From Ferranicluibacter rubi (GTDB lineage: Bacteria > Pseudomonadota > Alphaproteobacteria > Rhizobiales > Rhizobiaceae): a stretch of DNA of 64,000 nucleotides. The stretch spans positions 372,001-436,000 of the forward strand of contig NZ_JAANCM010000001.1 in NCBI RefSeq assembly GCF_011603255.1, read 5' to 3'. The translations under genes and the position numbers were made by a program. The stretch's first letter is position 1. Each line of letters opens with the position of its first letter. Positions 17,446 through 25,330 of this stretch are shown piece after piece. The notes beneath the pieces were generated by a model. The model saw only the letters and a program-made list of their open reading frames with translations, made no database searches and was not told the DNA's origin.

Positions 17446-18099
17446 ATGACCGACACCGCCCTGAACGACGAAAAGCCGATGTTCGGCAATCCCTGGATCT
17501 TCATTCGCGGCGTTCCCTCCATGGAGTTCCTGCCGCCCGAGGGGCCGACGGAAATCGCCTTCGCCGGACGCTCGAACGTCGGCAAATCCTCGCTGATCAA
17601 TGCGCTCGTGGGGCAGAAGGGGCTGGCGCGCACGTCCAACACGCCCGGGCGGACGCAGGAGCTCAACTATTTCGTGCCGGACGGCTATTCGGGTGCTGCC
17701 GGCGACCTGCCGCCGATGGCGCTGATCGACATGCCGGGCTACGGCTATGCGCAGGCGCCGAAGGCGCATGTGGATGCCTGGACGAAGCTGGTGTTCGACT
17801 ATCTGCGCGGCCGTGCCACGCTGAAGCGTGTCTATGTGCTGATCGACAGCCGCCACGGCATCAAACCAAACGACGACGACGTGCTGTCGCTGCTCGATAA
17901 GGCCGCCGTATCCTATCAGGTGGTGCTGACGAAGACGGACAAGATCAAGGCAGGCGCCGTGCCGCATCTGATGGCGGAGACACTGGAAAAGATCCGCAAG
18001 CGCCCCGCCGCCTTCCCGGAAATCGTTGCGACATCGTCCGAAAAGGGCGAAGGCATCGAAGAGCTGCGCTCGGCGATCCTCACCGCGATACGGAACTGA
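17446..18099 (+). CDS. engB: Ribosome biogenesis GTP-binding protein EngB/YihA
   Basis: 217 residues of the TrmE-Era-EngA-EngB-Septin GTPase family. G1 is GRSNVGKSS at 41-49, G2 lies around [10 protein letters not shown]3 is DMPGYGYA and G4 is TKTD. EngB is an essential GTPase required for 50S subunit assembly. It lies immediately after the yidC terminator in the usual rhizobial order, so it must rely on readthrough or on a promoter inside yidC. A GC-rich hairpin follows the gene. Confidence 0.95.
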   Translation: MTDTALNDEKPMFGNPWIFIRGVPSMEFLPPEGPTEIAFAGRSNVGKSSLINALVGQKGLARTSNTPGRTQELNYFVPDGYSGAAGDLPPMALIDMPGYGYAQAPKAHVDAWTKLVFDYLRGRATLKRVYVLIDSRHGIKPNDDDVLSLLDKAAVSYQVVLTKTDKIKAGAVPHLMAETLEKIRKRPAAFPEIVATSSEKGEGIEELRSAILTAIRN

Positions 18100-18117
18100 G
18101 ATTATCCAAACACACCC

Positions 18118-18138
18118 GGCGCGGCCGCATGCCGCGCC
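18118..18138. terminator. Hairpin between convergent engB and msrB
   Basis: 8-bp perfect GC stem (18118-18125 with 18131-18138) with loop CGCAT, followed on the plus strand only by a short T-run (TCAGGTTTT). It is likely a weak bidirectional terminator. Confidence 0.6.
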
Positions 18139-18158
18139 TCAGGTTTTGCCGCCCGGTA

Positions 18159-18653
18159 TCAGGCGGGTGCCGCACCCGGCACAAAGGTCATCGACAGGCC
18201 GTTGATGCAGTGACGCTGGCCGGTCGGCTTCGGGCCGTCGTCGAAGATGTGCCCGAGATGGCCGCCGCAGCGGCTGCAATGACATTCGGTCCGCACCATC
18301 AGGAACGAGGTGTCGGTGCGCGTTCCCACGGCATCGGGCAGCGCCTGCCAGAAGCTCGGCCAGCCCGTGCCGCTGTCGAATTTCGTTTCCGAGGAATAGA
18401 CCGGGAGGGCGCAGCCGGCACACTGGAAGGTGCCCTTGCGCTTCTCCTCGTTGAGCGCACTCGTGAACGGGCGCTCCGTGTCTTCATGCCGCAGGATGCG
18501 GTATTGCTCGTCACCGAGCATCGCCTTCCATTCGGCATCCGTCTTCGTCACCGCGAATGTTTCGGCAGCGGCGAAGGGGGCAATCTGGTTTTTCAAAGCA
18601 AAAGCGGCAAGACCGGCCGTGCCGGTCAGGAGAAAGAAGCGGCGGCTGAGCAT
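18159..18653 (-). CDS. msrB: Peptide-methionine (R)-S-oxide reductase MsrB, Tat-exported
   Basis: 164 residues. The N-terminus MLSRRFFLLTGTAG carries a twin-arginine pattern followed by a hydrophobic stretch and AAA at about 28-30, so export through Tat to the periplasm is likely. The SelR domain has zinc cysteines 78/81 (CAGC) and 126/129 (CSRC), the GWPSFW motif, and catalytic Cys149 in RHCINGLSM. It repairs methionine-R-sulfoxide in proteins. It lies 118 bp downstream of the anti-sigma factor gene on the same strand, suggesting a shared oxidative or envelope stress transcript, which is inference. Confidence 0.93.
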   Translation of the reverse strand: MLSRRFFLLTGTAGLAAFALKNQIAPFAAAETFAVTKTDAEWKAMLGDEQYRILRHEDTERPFTSALNEEKRKGTFQCAGCALPVYSSETKFDSGTGWPSFWQALPDAVGTRTDTSFLMVRTECHCSRCGGHLGHIFDDGPKPTGQRHCINGLSMTFVPGAAPA

Positions 18654-18771
18654 GGGACCTCCTTGCGGGCGATATGGAGCCCGCGCCGGTGTTCTACGCC
18701 TGTCCGGTCCGTTCAGAAAGAAGCCCGCCGATCAAACCCGCGTGAGCATTGCCGCTCTCGGATACGCCAGT

Positions 18772-19512
18772 TCAGCGACCGGTAATACCGCTGCTGAGGA
18801 TCTTGCCCGTCGGGGCGCCGGTCGGCGAACCGCCTGCCGGCTCAAGGCTGACCGTGATCGGCGCGCCGTCGCGCAGGCGGGTCCGCACCGCCTTGGGCAC
18901 GACGATCTCGCCATGGCTGTTCGCGTTGACGACGCCGAGCGACACGGGGGCGGCACCTTCCGGCGTCAGCCAGACTTCGAGCGACTTCGCATCCGCCACG
19001 CCCGGTGCGCTGGCTGCGGCTGCGACAGGGGCAAGCCGGAGACGGCCGCTGTCGTTATCGTAACGTGCCGTCAGCGCCAGATCAGACCCTGCGAGATTAA
19101 GGCTGGTCGTCAGGCCACGCGTCGGCGAGGCTGCGAAGAGGCCGGACTGGGAGATGCCCGTTGCGACGAGGCCGATGGTCGCGATGCAGGCGACGCCGCG
19201 CCAGAAGGCGGCGGAGTTCCAGATGACCACGTTGAAAACCGGCACGCGTTCGCGCTGGGGACGTGCCCGCGCAGCCATCGGCTCGGCAAAGGGAGATGCG
19301 CGGCGCGGGGCGCGGCGGGTGGGGCGCGGCGTCTGATCGACGGTCAGCATGTTGCTGCGCCAGTGATCGACCATCGCTGCGAAGTTGCGGTCGAGCGTCA
19401 TGCGCGCCTCGACCTTCTGCCGGTCTTCCGGGGAGAGAACGCCGAGGACGTACTCTCCGGCAATAACCTGATCGAGGCGGGAATCGCCACTCTTCGCGTT
19501 TTCTGTCGTCAT
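18772..19512 (-). CDS. Anti-sigma factor, RskA/anti-sigma-K type
   Basis: 246 residues from ATG 19512; an in-frame ATG at 19596 would add 28 residues of non-conserved sequence. The N-terminal part RLDQVIAGEYVLGVLSPEDRQKVEARM is the anti-sigma-K domain, cytosolic. A single membrane helix lies at about 108-125 (FWRGVACIATIGLVATGIS). The C-terminal part is a periplasmic RskA-like domain with LEVWLTPEGAAPVSLGVV. Such proteins hold an ECF sigma factor until a periplasmic signal triggers release. No sigma factor gene is adjacent on either side, which is unusual because the pair is normally an operon. Confidence 0.85.
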   Translation of the reverse strand: MTTENAKSGDSRLDQVIAGEYVLGVLSPEDRQKVEARMTLDRNFAAMVDHWRSNMLTVDQTPRPTRRAPRRASPFAEPMAARARPQRERVPVFNVVIWNSAAFWRGVACIATIGLVATGISQSGLFAASPTRGLTTSLNLAGSDLALTARYDNDSGRLRLAPVAAAASAPGVADAKSLEVWLTPEGAAPVSLGVVNANSHGEIVVPKAVRTRLRDGAPITVSLEPAGGSPTGAPTGKILSSGITGR

Positions 19513-19749
19513 GATGTCAATGTGCTCGCCTAGAACCGCGGCCATGCCAAGCGGATGATGGACGGGATCATACGCATGGTTCGGCGCATTTTCCACGGCT
19601 TTTACGCCGCAGGTCTCATGTTCGGCCGAAGGCGGCGCGAAACGCTGCCATTTCCGGCTGTCATCATGCCGTTATATTACCTTCCGATCATTCCCCCGAG
19701 AAAAAACTTGCGCTAAACAGCATCCGCATCGATCCCGAAGGTTTCCGAC

Positions 19750-20637
19750 ATGTCCCCATCCGAAAGCGAAATCCAGGCCCGTCTTCTCGCGCAGGCCCTG
19801 CCCTATATGCAGCGTTACGAGAACAAGACGATTGTCGTGAAATATGGCGGGCATGCCATGGGCGATCCGGAGCTCGGCAAGGCGTTCGCCGCCGATATCG
19901 CGCTGCTCAAGCAGTCCGGCGTCAACCCGATCGTCGTGCATGGCGGCGGCCCGCAGATCGGCGCCATGCTGACCAAGATGGGCATCGAATCGAAATTCGA
20001 GGGCGGCCTGCGCGTCACGGACCAGAAGACGGTCGAGATCGTCGAAATGGTTCTGGCCGGCTCGATCAATAAGGAGATCGTGGCGCTCATCAACCAGACC
20101 GGGGAATGGGCGATCGGCCTCTGCGGCAAGGACGGCAACATGGTCTTTGCCGAAAAGGCCCGCAAAACCGTTATCGATCCCGACAGCAATATCGAGCGCG
20201 TGCTCGATCTCGGCTTCGTCGGTGAGGTGATCGAGGTGGATCGTACACTTCTCGATCTCCTGGCGAAGTCGGAAATGATCCCCGTCATCGCCCCGGTCGC
20301 CCCCGGCCGCGACGGCGCGACCTACAACATCAATGCCGATACGTTCGCAGGCGCCATCGCGGGCGCGCTCAACGCCACGCGCCTCCTGTTCCTGACCGAC
20401 GTTCCCGGCGTGCTCGACAAGAACAAGGAACTCATCAAGGAGCTCTCCGTCGCCGAAGCGCTGGCGCTGATCGCCGACGGCACGATTTCCGGCGGCATGA
20501 TTCCCAAGGTCGAAACCTGCATCGAGGCCATCAAGGCCGGCGTTCAGGGCGTCGTCATCCTCAACGGCAAGACGGCGCATTCGGTGCTGCTCGAGATCTT
20601 CACCGAGCACGGCGCGGGAACGCTGATCGTTCCGTAA
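19750..20637 (+). CDS. argB: Acetylglutamate kinase
   Basis: 295 residues of the amino-acid kinase fold. KYGGHAMGD and [10 protein letters not shown] at the N-terminal ATP/NAG site and the C-terminal [18 protein letters not shown] are diagnostic. It phosphorylates N-acetyl-L-glutamate in arginine synthesis in the cytosol and is typically feedback-controlled by arginine and PII. It ends 4 bases before the convergent histidine-phosphatase gene. Its position downstream of engB, with a few genes between, is the usual rhizobial arrangement. Confidence 0.96.
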   Translation: MSPSESEIQARLLAQALPYMQRYENKTIVVKYGGHAMGDPELGKAFAADIALLKQSGVNPIVVHGGGPQIGAMLTKMGIESKFEGGLRVTDQKTVEIVEMVLAGSINKEIVALINQTGEWAIGLCGKDGNMVFAEKARKTVIDPDSNIERVLDLGFVGEVIEVDRTLLDLLAKSEMIPVIAPVAPGRDGATYNINADTFAGAIAGALNATRLLFLTDVPGVLDKNKELIKELSVAEALALIADGTISGGMIPKVETCIEAIKAGVQGVVILNGKTAHSVLLEIFTEHGAGTLIVP

Positions 20638-20641
20638 GAAA

Positions 20642-21274
20642 TCAGTCCGCACCTGTCTCGAGGTGAGCGACATCGCCGAGCGAAACGACCGCCCGGCTCT
20701 GCCACAGATCGTCCTGCTCGAGATGGGTGATGCTGCCCGACGCCACCTTGAAGGCGACCCAGCCGGCCGCATGGATCGGCATGCCGATCCACTTCGCCAC
20801 GACGAAGGTCAGGGCAAAGCCGTGGGTGACGACGATCTGGCAGTCGCAGGGGCGGGCCATGATCACATCCATCGCCCCATAGATCCGGGTCGCCAGTTCC
20901 CGCCGGGTCTCGCCGCCCGTCAGGCTGTTGCGATAGTCGAGCCGGTCGTCTTCCGGAGTGGATTCGTGCCTGAGGTCGAGCCATTCCTGCGGCCGCCCTT
21001 CGGCGGCGCCGTAGCTGATTTCCCGCAGGTCGCGGTTTACGGTGATACCGGTTCGGAACAGATCGGCGATCGTATCGGCCGTCTCAGACGCGCGCAGCAG
21101 ATCGGAGCTGACGATCTCGACCGGCCGGTTGCCGATCCGCGCAAAAAGCGCCTGTGCGATGGCGCCCGCCTGCACCTGACCTCGTTTCGTCAGACACGTA
21201 TCGAACCATCCGCCGACGCGCTTCTCGACATGGTGGGCGGATTCGGGGTGCGTGACGACGAAAATCGTTCTCAT
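20642..21274 (-). CDS. Histidine phosphatase (phosphoglycerate mutase-like) family protein
   Basis: 210 residues from ATG 21274, preceded by AAGGA. The branch-1 histidine phosphatase fold is visible in SSDLLRASETADTI, the acidic GETRRELATRI helix and the second His151 in VVTHGFALTF. The first motif reads VVTHPES instead of the usual VRHGE: catalytic His9 is kept, but the Arg before it is Thr and the Gly after it is Pro. The substrate is unknown, and the altered pocket means activity should not be assumed. It converges on argB with a 4-base gap. Confidence 0.78.
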   Translation of the reverse strand: MRTIFVVTHPESAHHVEKRVGGWFDTCLTKRGQVQAGAIAQALFARIGNRPVEIVSSDLLRASETADTIADLFRTGITVNRDLREISYGAAEGRPQEWLDLRHESTPEDDRLDYRNSLTGGETRRELATRIYGAMDVIMARPCDCQIVVTHGFALTFVVAKWIGMPIHAAGWVAFKVASGSITHLEQDDLWQSRAVVSLGDVAHLETGAD

Positions 21275-21379
21275 GGCTGTTTCCTTATCGCAGCACACTT
21301 ATAGTTTGTCAGCTTGCGTATCACTCTTCTCTGCCGCTCTTTTCTGGCGCCCGACTTTGCATTCCTGGAACAGGCCCTC

Positions 21380-22093
21380 ATGACCTCGATCGACCGACTG
21401 CCGACCATCGACGATTTCGCCCATGTCACCGAATGGGTGTTCGACATGGACAACACGCTCTACCCGCATCGCGTCAACCTGTTCTCGCAGATCGACCGCA
21501 ACATGACGGCCTTCGTGGCCGACCTGCTGCAGATGGAGCCGGCCGATGCCAAGCTGCTCCAGAAGCAGTATTACCGCGACCACGGCACGACGCTGAAGGG
21601 CCTGATGGTCCATCACGGTATCGACCCGAACGACTTCCTGCAGAAGGCGCATGCGATCGACTACAATGTCATCCCGCCCGATCCGGCGCTGGGGGACGCG
21701 ATCAAGGCGCTGCCGGGTCGTAAATTCATCTTTACCAACGGCACGGTGGTGCACGCGCAGATGGCGGCGCGGGCGCTTGGCATTCTCGATCACTTCGACG
21801 ATATCTTCGACATCGTCGCGGCCGACTACGTGCCGAAACCGGCGGGCGCGACCTATGACAAGTTTGCGAGCCTCAACCGCGTCGATACCCGCCATGCCGC
21901 CATGTTCGAGGACCTGCCGCGCAACCTGACCGTTCCCAAGGCGCTCGGCATGAAGACGGTTCTGCTGGTGCCTCAGAATTTCGAGTACGAATTCGCGGAA
22001 GCCTGGGAACAGAGCGAAGACGGGAACGCGGATATCGACTTCGTGACGGAAGACCTTGCCGGCTTCCTGCGGCGGCTCGTGCTCTCCGCTTGA
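21380..22093 (+). CDS. HAD-family pyrimidine 5'-nucleotidase
   Basis: 237 residues from ATG 21380. Motif I is VFDMDNTLYP (the Asp nucleophile and Asp+2), motif II is IFTNGT, and motif III/IV are KPAGATYDKF and MFEDLPRNL. These match the SDT1/pyrimidine 5'-nucleotidase subfamily, which dephosphorylates UMP/CMP-like nucleotides. An upstream in-frame start would add 22 residues without similarity to the family. The gene is conserved near dapD in rhizobial chromosomes. Another HAD phosphatase specificity is possible. Confidence 0.85.
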   Translation: MTSIDRLPTIDDFAHVTEWVFDMDNTLYPHRVNLFSQIDRNMTAFVADLLQMEPADAKLLQKQYYRDHGTTLKGLMVHHGIDPNDFLQKAHAIDYNVIPPDPALGDAIKALPGRKFIFTNGTVVHAQMAARALGILDHFDDIFDIVAADYVPKPAGATYDKFASLNRVDTRHAAMFEDLPRNLTVPKALGMKTVLLVPQNFEYEFAEAWEQSEDGNADIDFVTEDLAGFLRRLVLSA

Positions 22094-22280
22094 GCCAGCG
22101 CCCGGCCTTCATTACCGAAGTTTAACTGGTGCCTGGCGGCGTCTCCTCTATCTTCGTGCTCAGGGACGAACATGCTGCGGTCAGCCCTGCGATAAAGCGG
22201 CACCGCATCCCCCAAGCACAGCACGCGGCCATATCCTGCCTTTCGGGACGATGGCGCATGCTTCTAGACAAGGACGACTT

Positions 22281-22799
22281 ATGACCAAGAAAACCCTCAT
22301 CCTCGGACTTTCCGCCGTTGCCATCGCCGCCTCGGCCTTGGCAACACCGTCATTCGCCGCCAAGCACGACGGCCCGACGCGCGAGCAGCGCGCCGAGTGG
22401 ATGATCAAGCAGTTGGATACGGACAAGGACGGGAAGGTTTCGCGCGCCGAGGCCGATGCAGCGGCATCGCGCGCCTTTGCCGCCTTCGATACCGACAAGA
22501 ACGGCCAGGTCACACCCGACGAGGTGAAGGCCAAGCGCGAGGCCTTCAAGGCGGCGCGTGCCGAGATGCGCAAGGCGGACAAGGGCCCGGAGCGCCAGGA
22601 AGCTCGCGCCAAGCTGCAGGAACTGCGCCCGGCCATGATCCCCGCCATGGGCCCGCGCCTGTTCAAGCAGGCCGATACCGACAAGAACGGCTCGCTCTCG
22701 CTGGCAGAGGTGACGGCAGCAGCTGGCGAGCGCTTCCAGAAGCGGGACGCGAACGGCGATGGCTTCATCGATGCGGCCGATCTGACCCGGAAGATCTGA
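22281..22799 (+). CDS. Periplasmic protein with four EF-hand loops
   Basis: 172 residues. A signal peptide (MTKKTLILGLSAVAIAASALA, ending SFAA near residue 27) precedes four 12-residue calcium loops. They lie at 46-57 (DTDKDGKVSRAE), 70-81 (DTDKNGQVTPDE), 132-143 (DTDKNGSLSLAE) and 156-167 (DANGDGFIDAAD). The first three end in the canonical Glu and the last ends in Asp. A charged helical linker of about 50 residues joins the two pairs, giving a calmodulin-like dumbbell. Export implies a periplasmic calcium sensor or buffer; the partner is unknown. AAGGA precedes the ATG. A strong terminator follows. Confidence 0.88.
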   Translation: MTKKTLILGLSAVAIAASALATPSFAAKHDGPTREQRAEWMIKQLDTDKDGKVSRAEADAAASRAFAAFDTDKNGQVTPDEVKAKREAFKAARAEMRKADKGPERQEARAKLQELRPAMIPAMGPRLFKQADTDKNGSLSLAEVTAAAGERFQKRDANGDGFIDAADLTRKI

Positions 22800-22830
22800 T
22801 CCCGGAAACGAAGCCTGCACTTCACATGGA

Positions 22831-22859
22831 AATGCCCCGTCTCCGGGGCATTTTTCGTT
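22831..22859. terminator. Bidirectional intrinsic terminator
   Basis: 10-bp stem (22831-22840 with 22845-22854), loop TCTC, with AAA at one end and a T5 run (22852-22856) at the other. It serves the convergent EF-hand (plus) and PNPOx-like (minus) genes. Confidence 0.93.
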
Positions 22860-22877
22860 TCGACCGGACCCTGATCT

Positions 22878-23300
22878 TCACGCTTTCAGCGTGACTTCGC
22901 CTTCGTCCTCGCCATCCCAATAGTGCGCGCGCTCGGCAACGACCTTGATCATCACCAAACCTTCGGTGTCGATGCCGTCGGCAAACCACTTGTCGATATC
23001 GGCAGACCAGTGTTCCCTGAAAGCTTGCCTGTCACGGATGAGGTCGGCCTTGCCTTCCACGGCCACCAGAAAGGCCTTGGTCCCCTGGAAGGCGAGAGCG
23101 ACCTTGGAGTCGGCCTTAATGTCGTCCACCATGCGGGTATCGTCGAGCGTAAAATAGTAGGAGCTGCCGTCGTAATCGACGTTGCGGTTGTTGCTCATCG
23201 GCCGGCCGGCGATCGCGCCGCCATCGGTGTGCGTCGAGAGCATGCAGATGTCGATCTCGCGCATCTTTTCGGCGAGATCGGCAAGGGTCTTGTTGGTCAT
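22878..23300 (-). CDS. Pyridoxamine 5'-phosphate oxidase-like general stress protein
   Basis: 140 residues with the split-barrel flavin fold of the PNPOx-like general stress family (PF16242 type). The N-terminus is LADLAEKMREIDICMLSTHT, followed by GAIAGRPMSNN and the YYFTLDDTRMVDDI strand. These proteins bind FMN or F420-like cofactors, but their substrates are poorly known. A sequence resembling an EcfG stress promoter (GCAAC-16-CGTT, minus strand 23355-23331) lies ~30 bases upstream, consistent with a general stress role. Confidence 0.83.
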   Translation of the reverse strand: MTNKTLADLAEKMREIDICMLSTHTDGGAIAGRPMSNNRNVDYDGSSYYFTLDDTRMVDDIKADSKVALAFQGTKAFLVAVEGKADLIRDRQAFREHWSADIDKWFADGIDTEGLVMIKVVAERAHYWDGEDEGEVTLKA

Positions 23301-23330
23301 GGCTTCAGTCTCCTCTTCGTGACCCAGGAG

Positions 23331-23355
23331 AACGCAGGCCGGACCAACTTGTTGC
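23331..23355 (-). promoter_or_regulatory. Possible EcfG-type promoter of the PNPOx-like gene
   Basis: Minus strand GCAAC (23355-23351), 16 bases, CGTT (23334-23331). The known alphaproteobacterial general-stress consensus is GGAAC with 16-17 bases to CGTT, so the -35 has one mismatch. The distance to the ATG (30 bases) fits. Confidence 0.4.
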
Positions 23356-23382
23356 CTTGCCGCTTTCGCGCGAAAGGACGTC

Positions 23383-24282
23383 CTATCTCTCGCCCGACGC
23401 GAGCGGCAGGGAGTCGGGATCGACGCTGCCGTAGAAGCGGGCGATGATGTCCCAGGCCTCGTCGGCGGTATCCACGAACTGGATCAGATCGACATCCCCC
23501 GGCGCGATGGTGCCGAAGGCGGCGAGCGCGTCGAAATCGACGATGGAGCGCCAGAATTTTTCACCGAACAGGATGAGCGGCACCAGCGCCATGCGCCCCG
23601 TCTGCATCAGCGTGATCGTCTCGAAGAGCTCGTCCAGCGTGCCGAAGCCGCCGGGGAAGACCGTGACGGCCTTGGCGCGCACGAGGAAGTGCATCTTGCG
23701 GATCGCGAAATAGTGGAAGTTGAAGCTGAGGTCCGGCGTGACGTAGGGATTGGGCGCCTGCTCGTGCGGCAGAACGATGTTCAGCCCGATCGACGGCGCT
23801 CCGACATCGGCCGCGCCGCGATTGCCCGCCTCCATGACGCCCGGCCCGCCGCCCGTGACGACGACGAACTCCTTGTAGCCGGATTGCGCCGAATGCTCCG
23901 CGCAGAGCCGCGCGAACTTGCGGGCCTCGTCGTAATAGACGGAGGCTGCCGTCAGGTTCTCGCGCTGCGTCTCGTTCTTGGCCGCCCAGGCATCCTTGCC
24001 GGGCTCGGGAATGCGGGCGCCGCCGAACATGACGACGGTGGAGGTGATGCCGCGCTCGGCCAGCGCCATCTCGGTCTTCAGCAGTTCGAGCTGCAGGCGG
24101 ATCGGCCGCAGTTCCTCGCGGCAGAGAAAGTCCTCGTCGGCATAGGCCAGACGATAGGATGGCGAGAGCGATTGCGGGGTCTTTTCGACGCTAGCCGCGC
24201 GGGTCCGTGCCTGCGCGCTGTCTGCAAGGGGATCCCAGACCCCGTCCTTACGCCGCAAATTCCGCTTCTTCATCCGTGTCAT
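23383..24282 (-). CDS. LOG-family protein (TIGR00730-like Rossmann fold)
   Basis: 299 residues from ATG 24282 (ATG 24273 is an alternative). The core has VVMFGGARIPEP, VVTGGGPGVMEAGNRGA and FPGGFGTLDELFETITLMQ. The PGGxGTxxE motif is the signature of lysine-decarboxylase-like LOG proteins, which are cytokinin-riboside 5'-monophosphate phosphoribohydrolases or related nucleotide hydrolases. It is longer than plant-type LOG proteins because of an ~90-residue N-terminal extension, as in the larger bacterial subgroup. It is divergent from dapD. Cytokinin activation is possible but not shown; cleaving other nucleotide monophosphates is equally likely. Confidence 0.85.
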   Translation of the reverse strand: MTRMKKRNLRRKDGVWDPLADSAQARTRAASVEKTPQSLSPSYRLAYADEDFLCREELRPIRLQLELLKTEMALAERGITSTVVMFGGARIPEPGKDAWAAKNETQRENLTAASVYYDEARKFARLCAEHSAQSGYKEFVVVTGGGPGVMEAGNRGAADVGAPSIGLNIVLPHEQAPNPYVTPDLSFNFHYFAIRKMHFLVRAKAVTVFPGGFGTLDELFETITLMQTGRMALVPLILFGEKFWRSIVDFDALAAFGTIAPGDVDLIQFVDTADEAWDIIARFYGSVDPDSLPLASGER

Positions 24283-24451
24283 GGGGGCTCTCGTCTCCAA
24301 CGCAGGCCGCAGCAAAGGCCGGCGAATCTCATCACTTACGTTCCCGTGACATAGACCGTGCCTCCCGGTGCGCCGCAACCGAAAAACGCTTCAAATCTCG
24401 GGCATCATGCTCTACAGCGTTGGAAATCAGCCCGGATTTTTAGGATTTGCG

Positions 24452-25309
24452 ATGACCTCCCACGATCTTGCCTTTCTCGCTTCCACGATCGAGACCACCT
24501 TCGACAACCGCGATACGGTGACGACCGGCACGAAAGGCGAGGTGCGCGACGCCGTGGAAACGGCGCTGAACCTGCTGGACAGCGGCAAAGTGCGGGTTGC
24601 AGAACGCGCATCGGACGGAAACTGGACGGTCAACCAGTGGCTCAAGAAGGCGGTTCTCCTCTCCTTCCGCCTCAACCCGATGGAAATCGTCAAGGGCGGC
24701 CCGGGCGGCTCGACCTGGTGGGATAAGGTGCCCTCCAAGTTCGACGGCTGGAGCGCGAACGAATTCGAGAACGCCGGCTTTCGCGCCGTGCCGAACTGCG
24801 TCGTACGCCGCTCGGCCTATATCGCGCCGAACGCCATCCTGATGCCGTCCTTCGTCAACCTTGGCGCCTATGTCGGCGAGGGCACGATGGTCGATACCTG
24901 GGCCACCGTCGGCTCCTGCGCCCAGATCGGCGCCCATGTGCACCTGTCGGGTGGCGTCGGCATCGGCGGCGTTCTGGAGCCGATGCAGGCCGGCCCGACC
25001 ATCATCGAGGACAACTGCTTCATCGGTGCGCGTTCGGAAGTCGTGGAAGGCTGCATCATCCGGGAAGGCTCCGTCCTCGGCATGGGCGTCTTCATCGGCA
25101 AGTCCACCCGCATCGTGGACCGCGCCACCGGCGAGATCACCTATGGCGAAGTGCCGCCCTACTCCGTCGTCGTTGCCGGTGCGCTGGCATCCGACAAGGT
25201 GATGGGCAACGGCCAGCCGGCACCTGCGCTCTATTGTGCCGTCATCGTCAAGCGTGTGGATGAGAAGACCCGCTCGAAGACGGGGATCAACGAGCTGCTG
25301 CGCGACTGA
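24452..25309 (+). CDS. dapD: 2,3,4,5-tetrahydropyridine-2,6-dicarboxylate N-succinyltransferase
   Basis: 285 residues, the usual DapD length. The N-terminal helical domain ([11 protein letters not shown]...) is followed by the left-handed beta-helix of hexapeptide repeats, seen in [38 protein letters not shown] and [21 protein letters not shown]. It succinylates tetrahydrodipicolinate in the meso-diaminopimelate/lysine pathway. TAGGA precedes ATG 24452. DapE, a later enzyme of the same pathway, is encoded 3.8 kb downstream on the same strand. Confidence 0.96.
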   Translation: MTSHDLAFLASTIETTFDNRDTVTTGTKGEVRDAVETALNLLDSGKVRVAERASDGNWTVNQWLKKAVLLSFRLNPMEIVKGGPGGSTWWDKVPSKFDGWSANEFENAGFRAVPNCVVRRSAYIAPNAILMPSFVNLGAYVGEGTMVDTWATVGSCAQIGAHVHLSGGVGIGGVLEPMQAGPTIIEDNCFIGARSEVVEGCIIREGSVLGMGVFIGKSTRIVDRATGEITYGEVPPYSVVVAGALASDKVMGNGQPAPALYCAVIVKRVDEKTRSKTGINELLRD

Positions 25310-25330
25310 GGTCGCCTTGCATAAAGCGCT

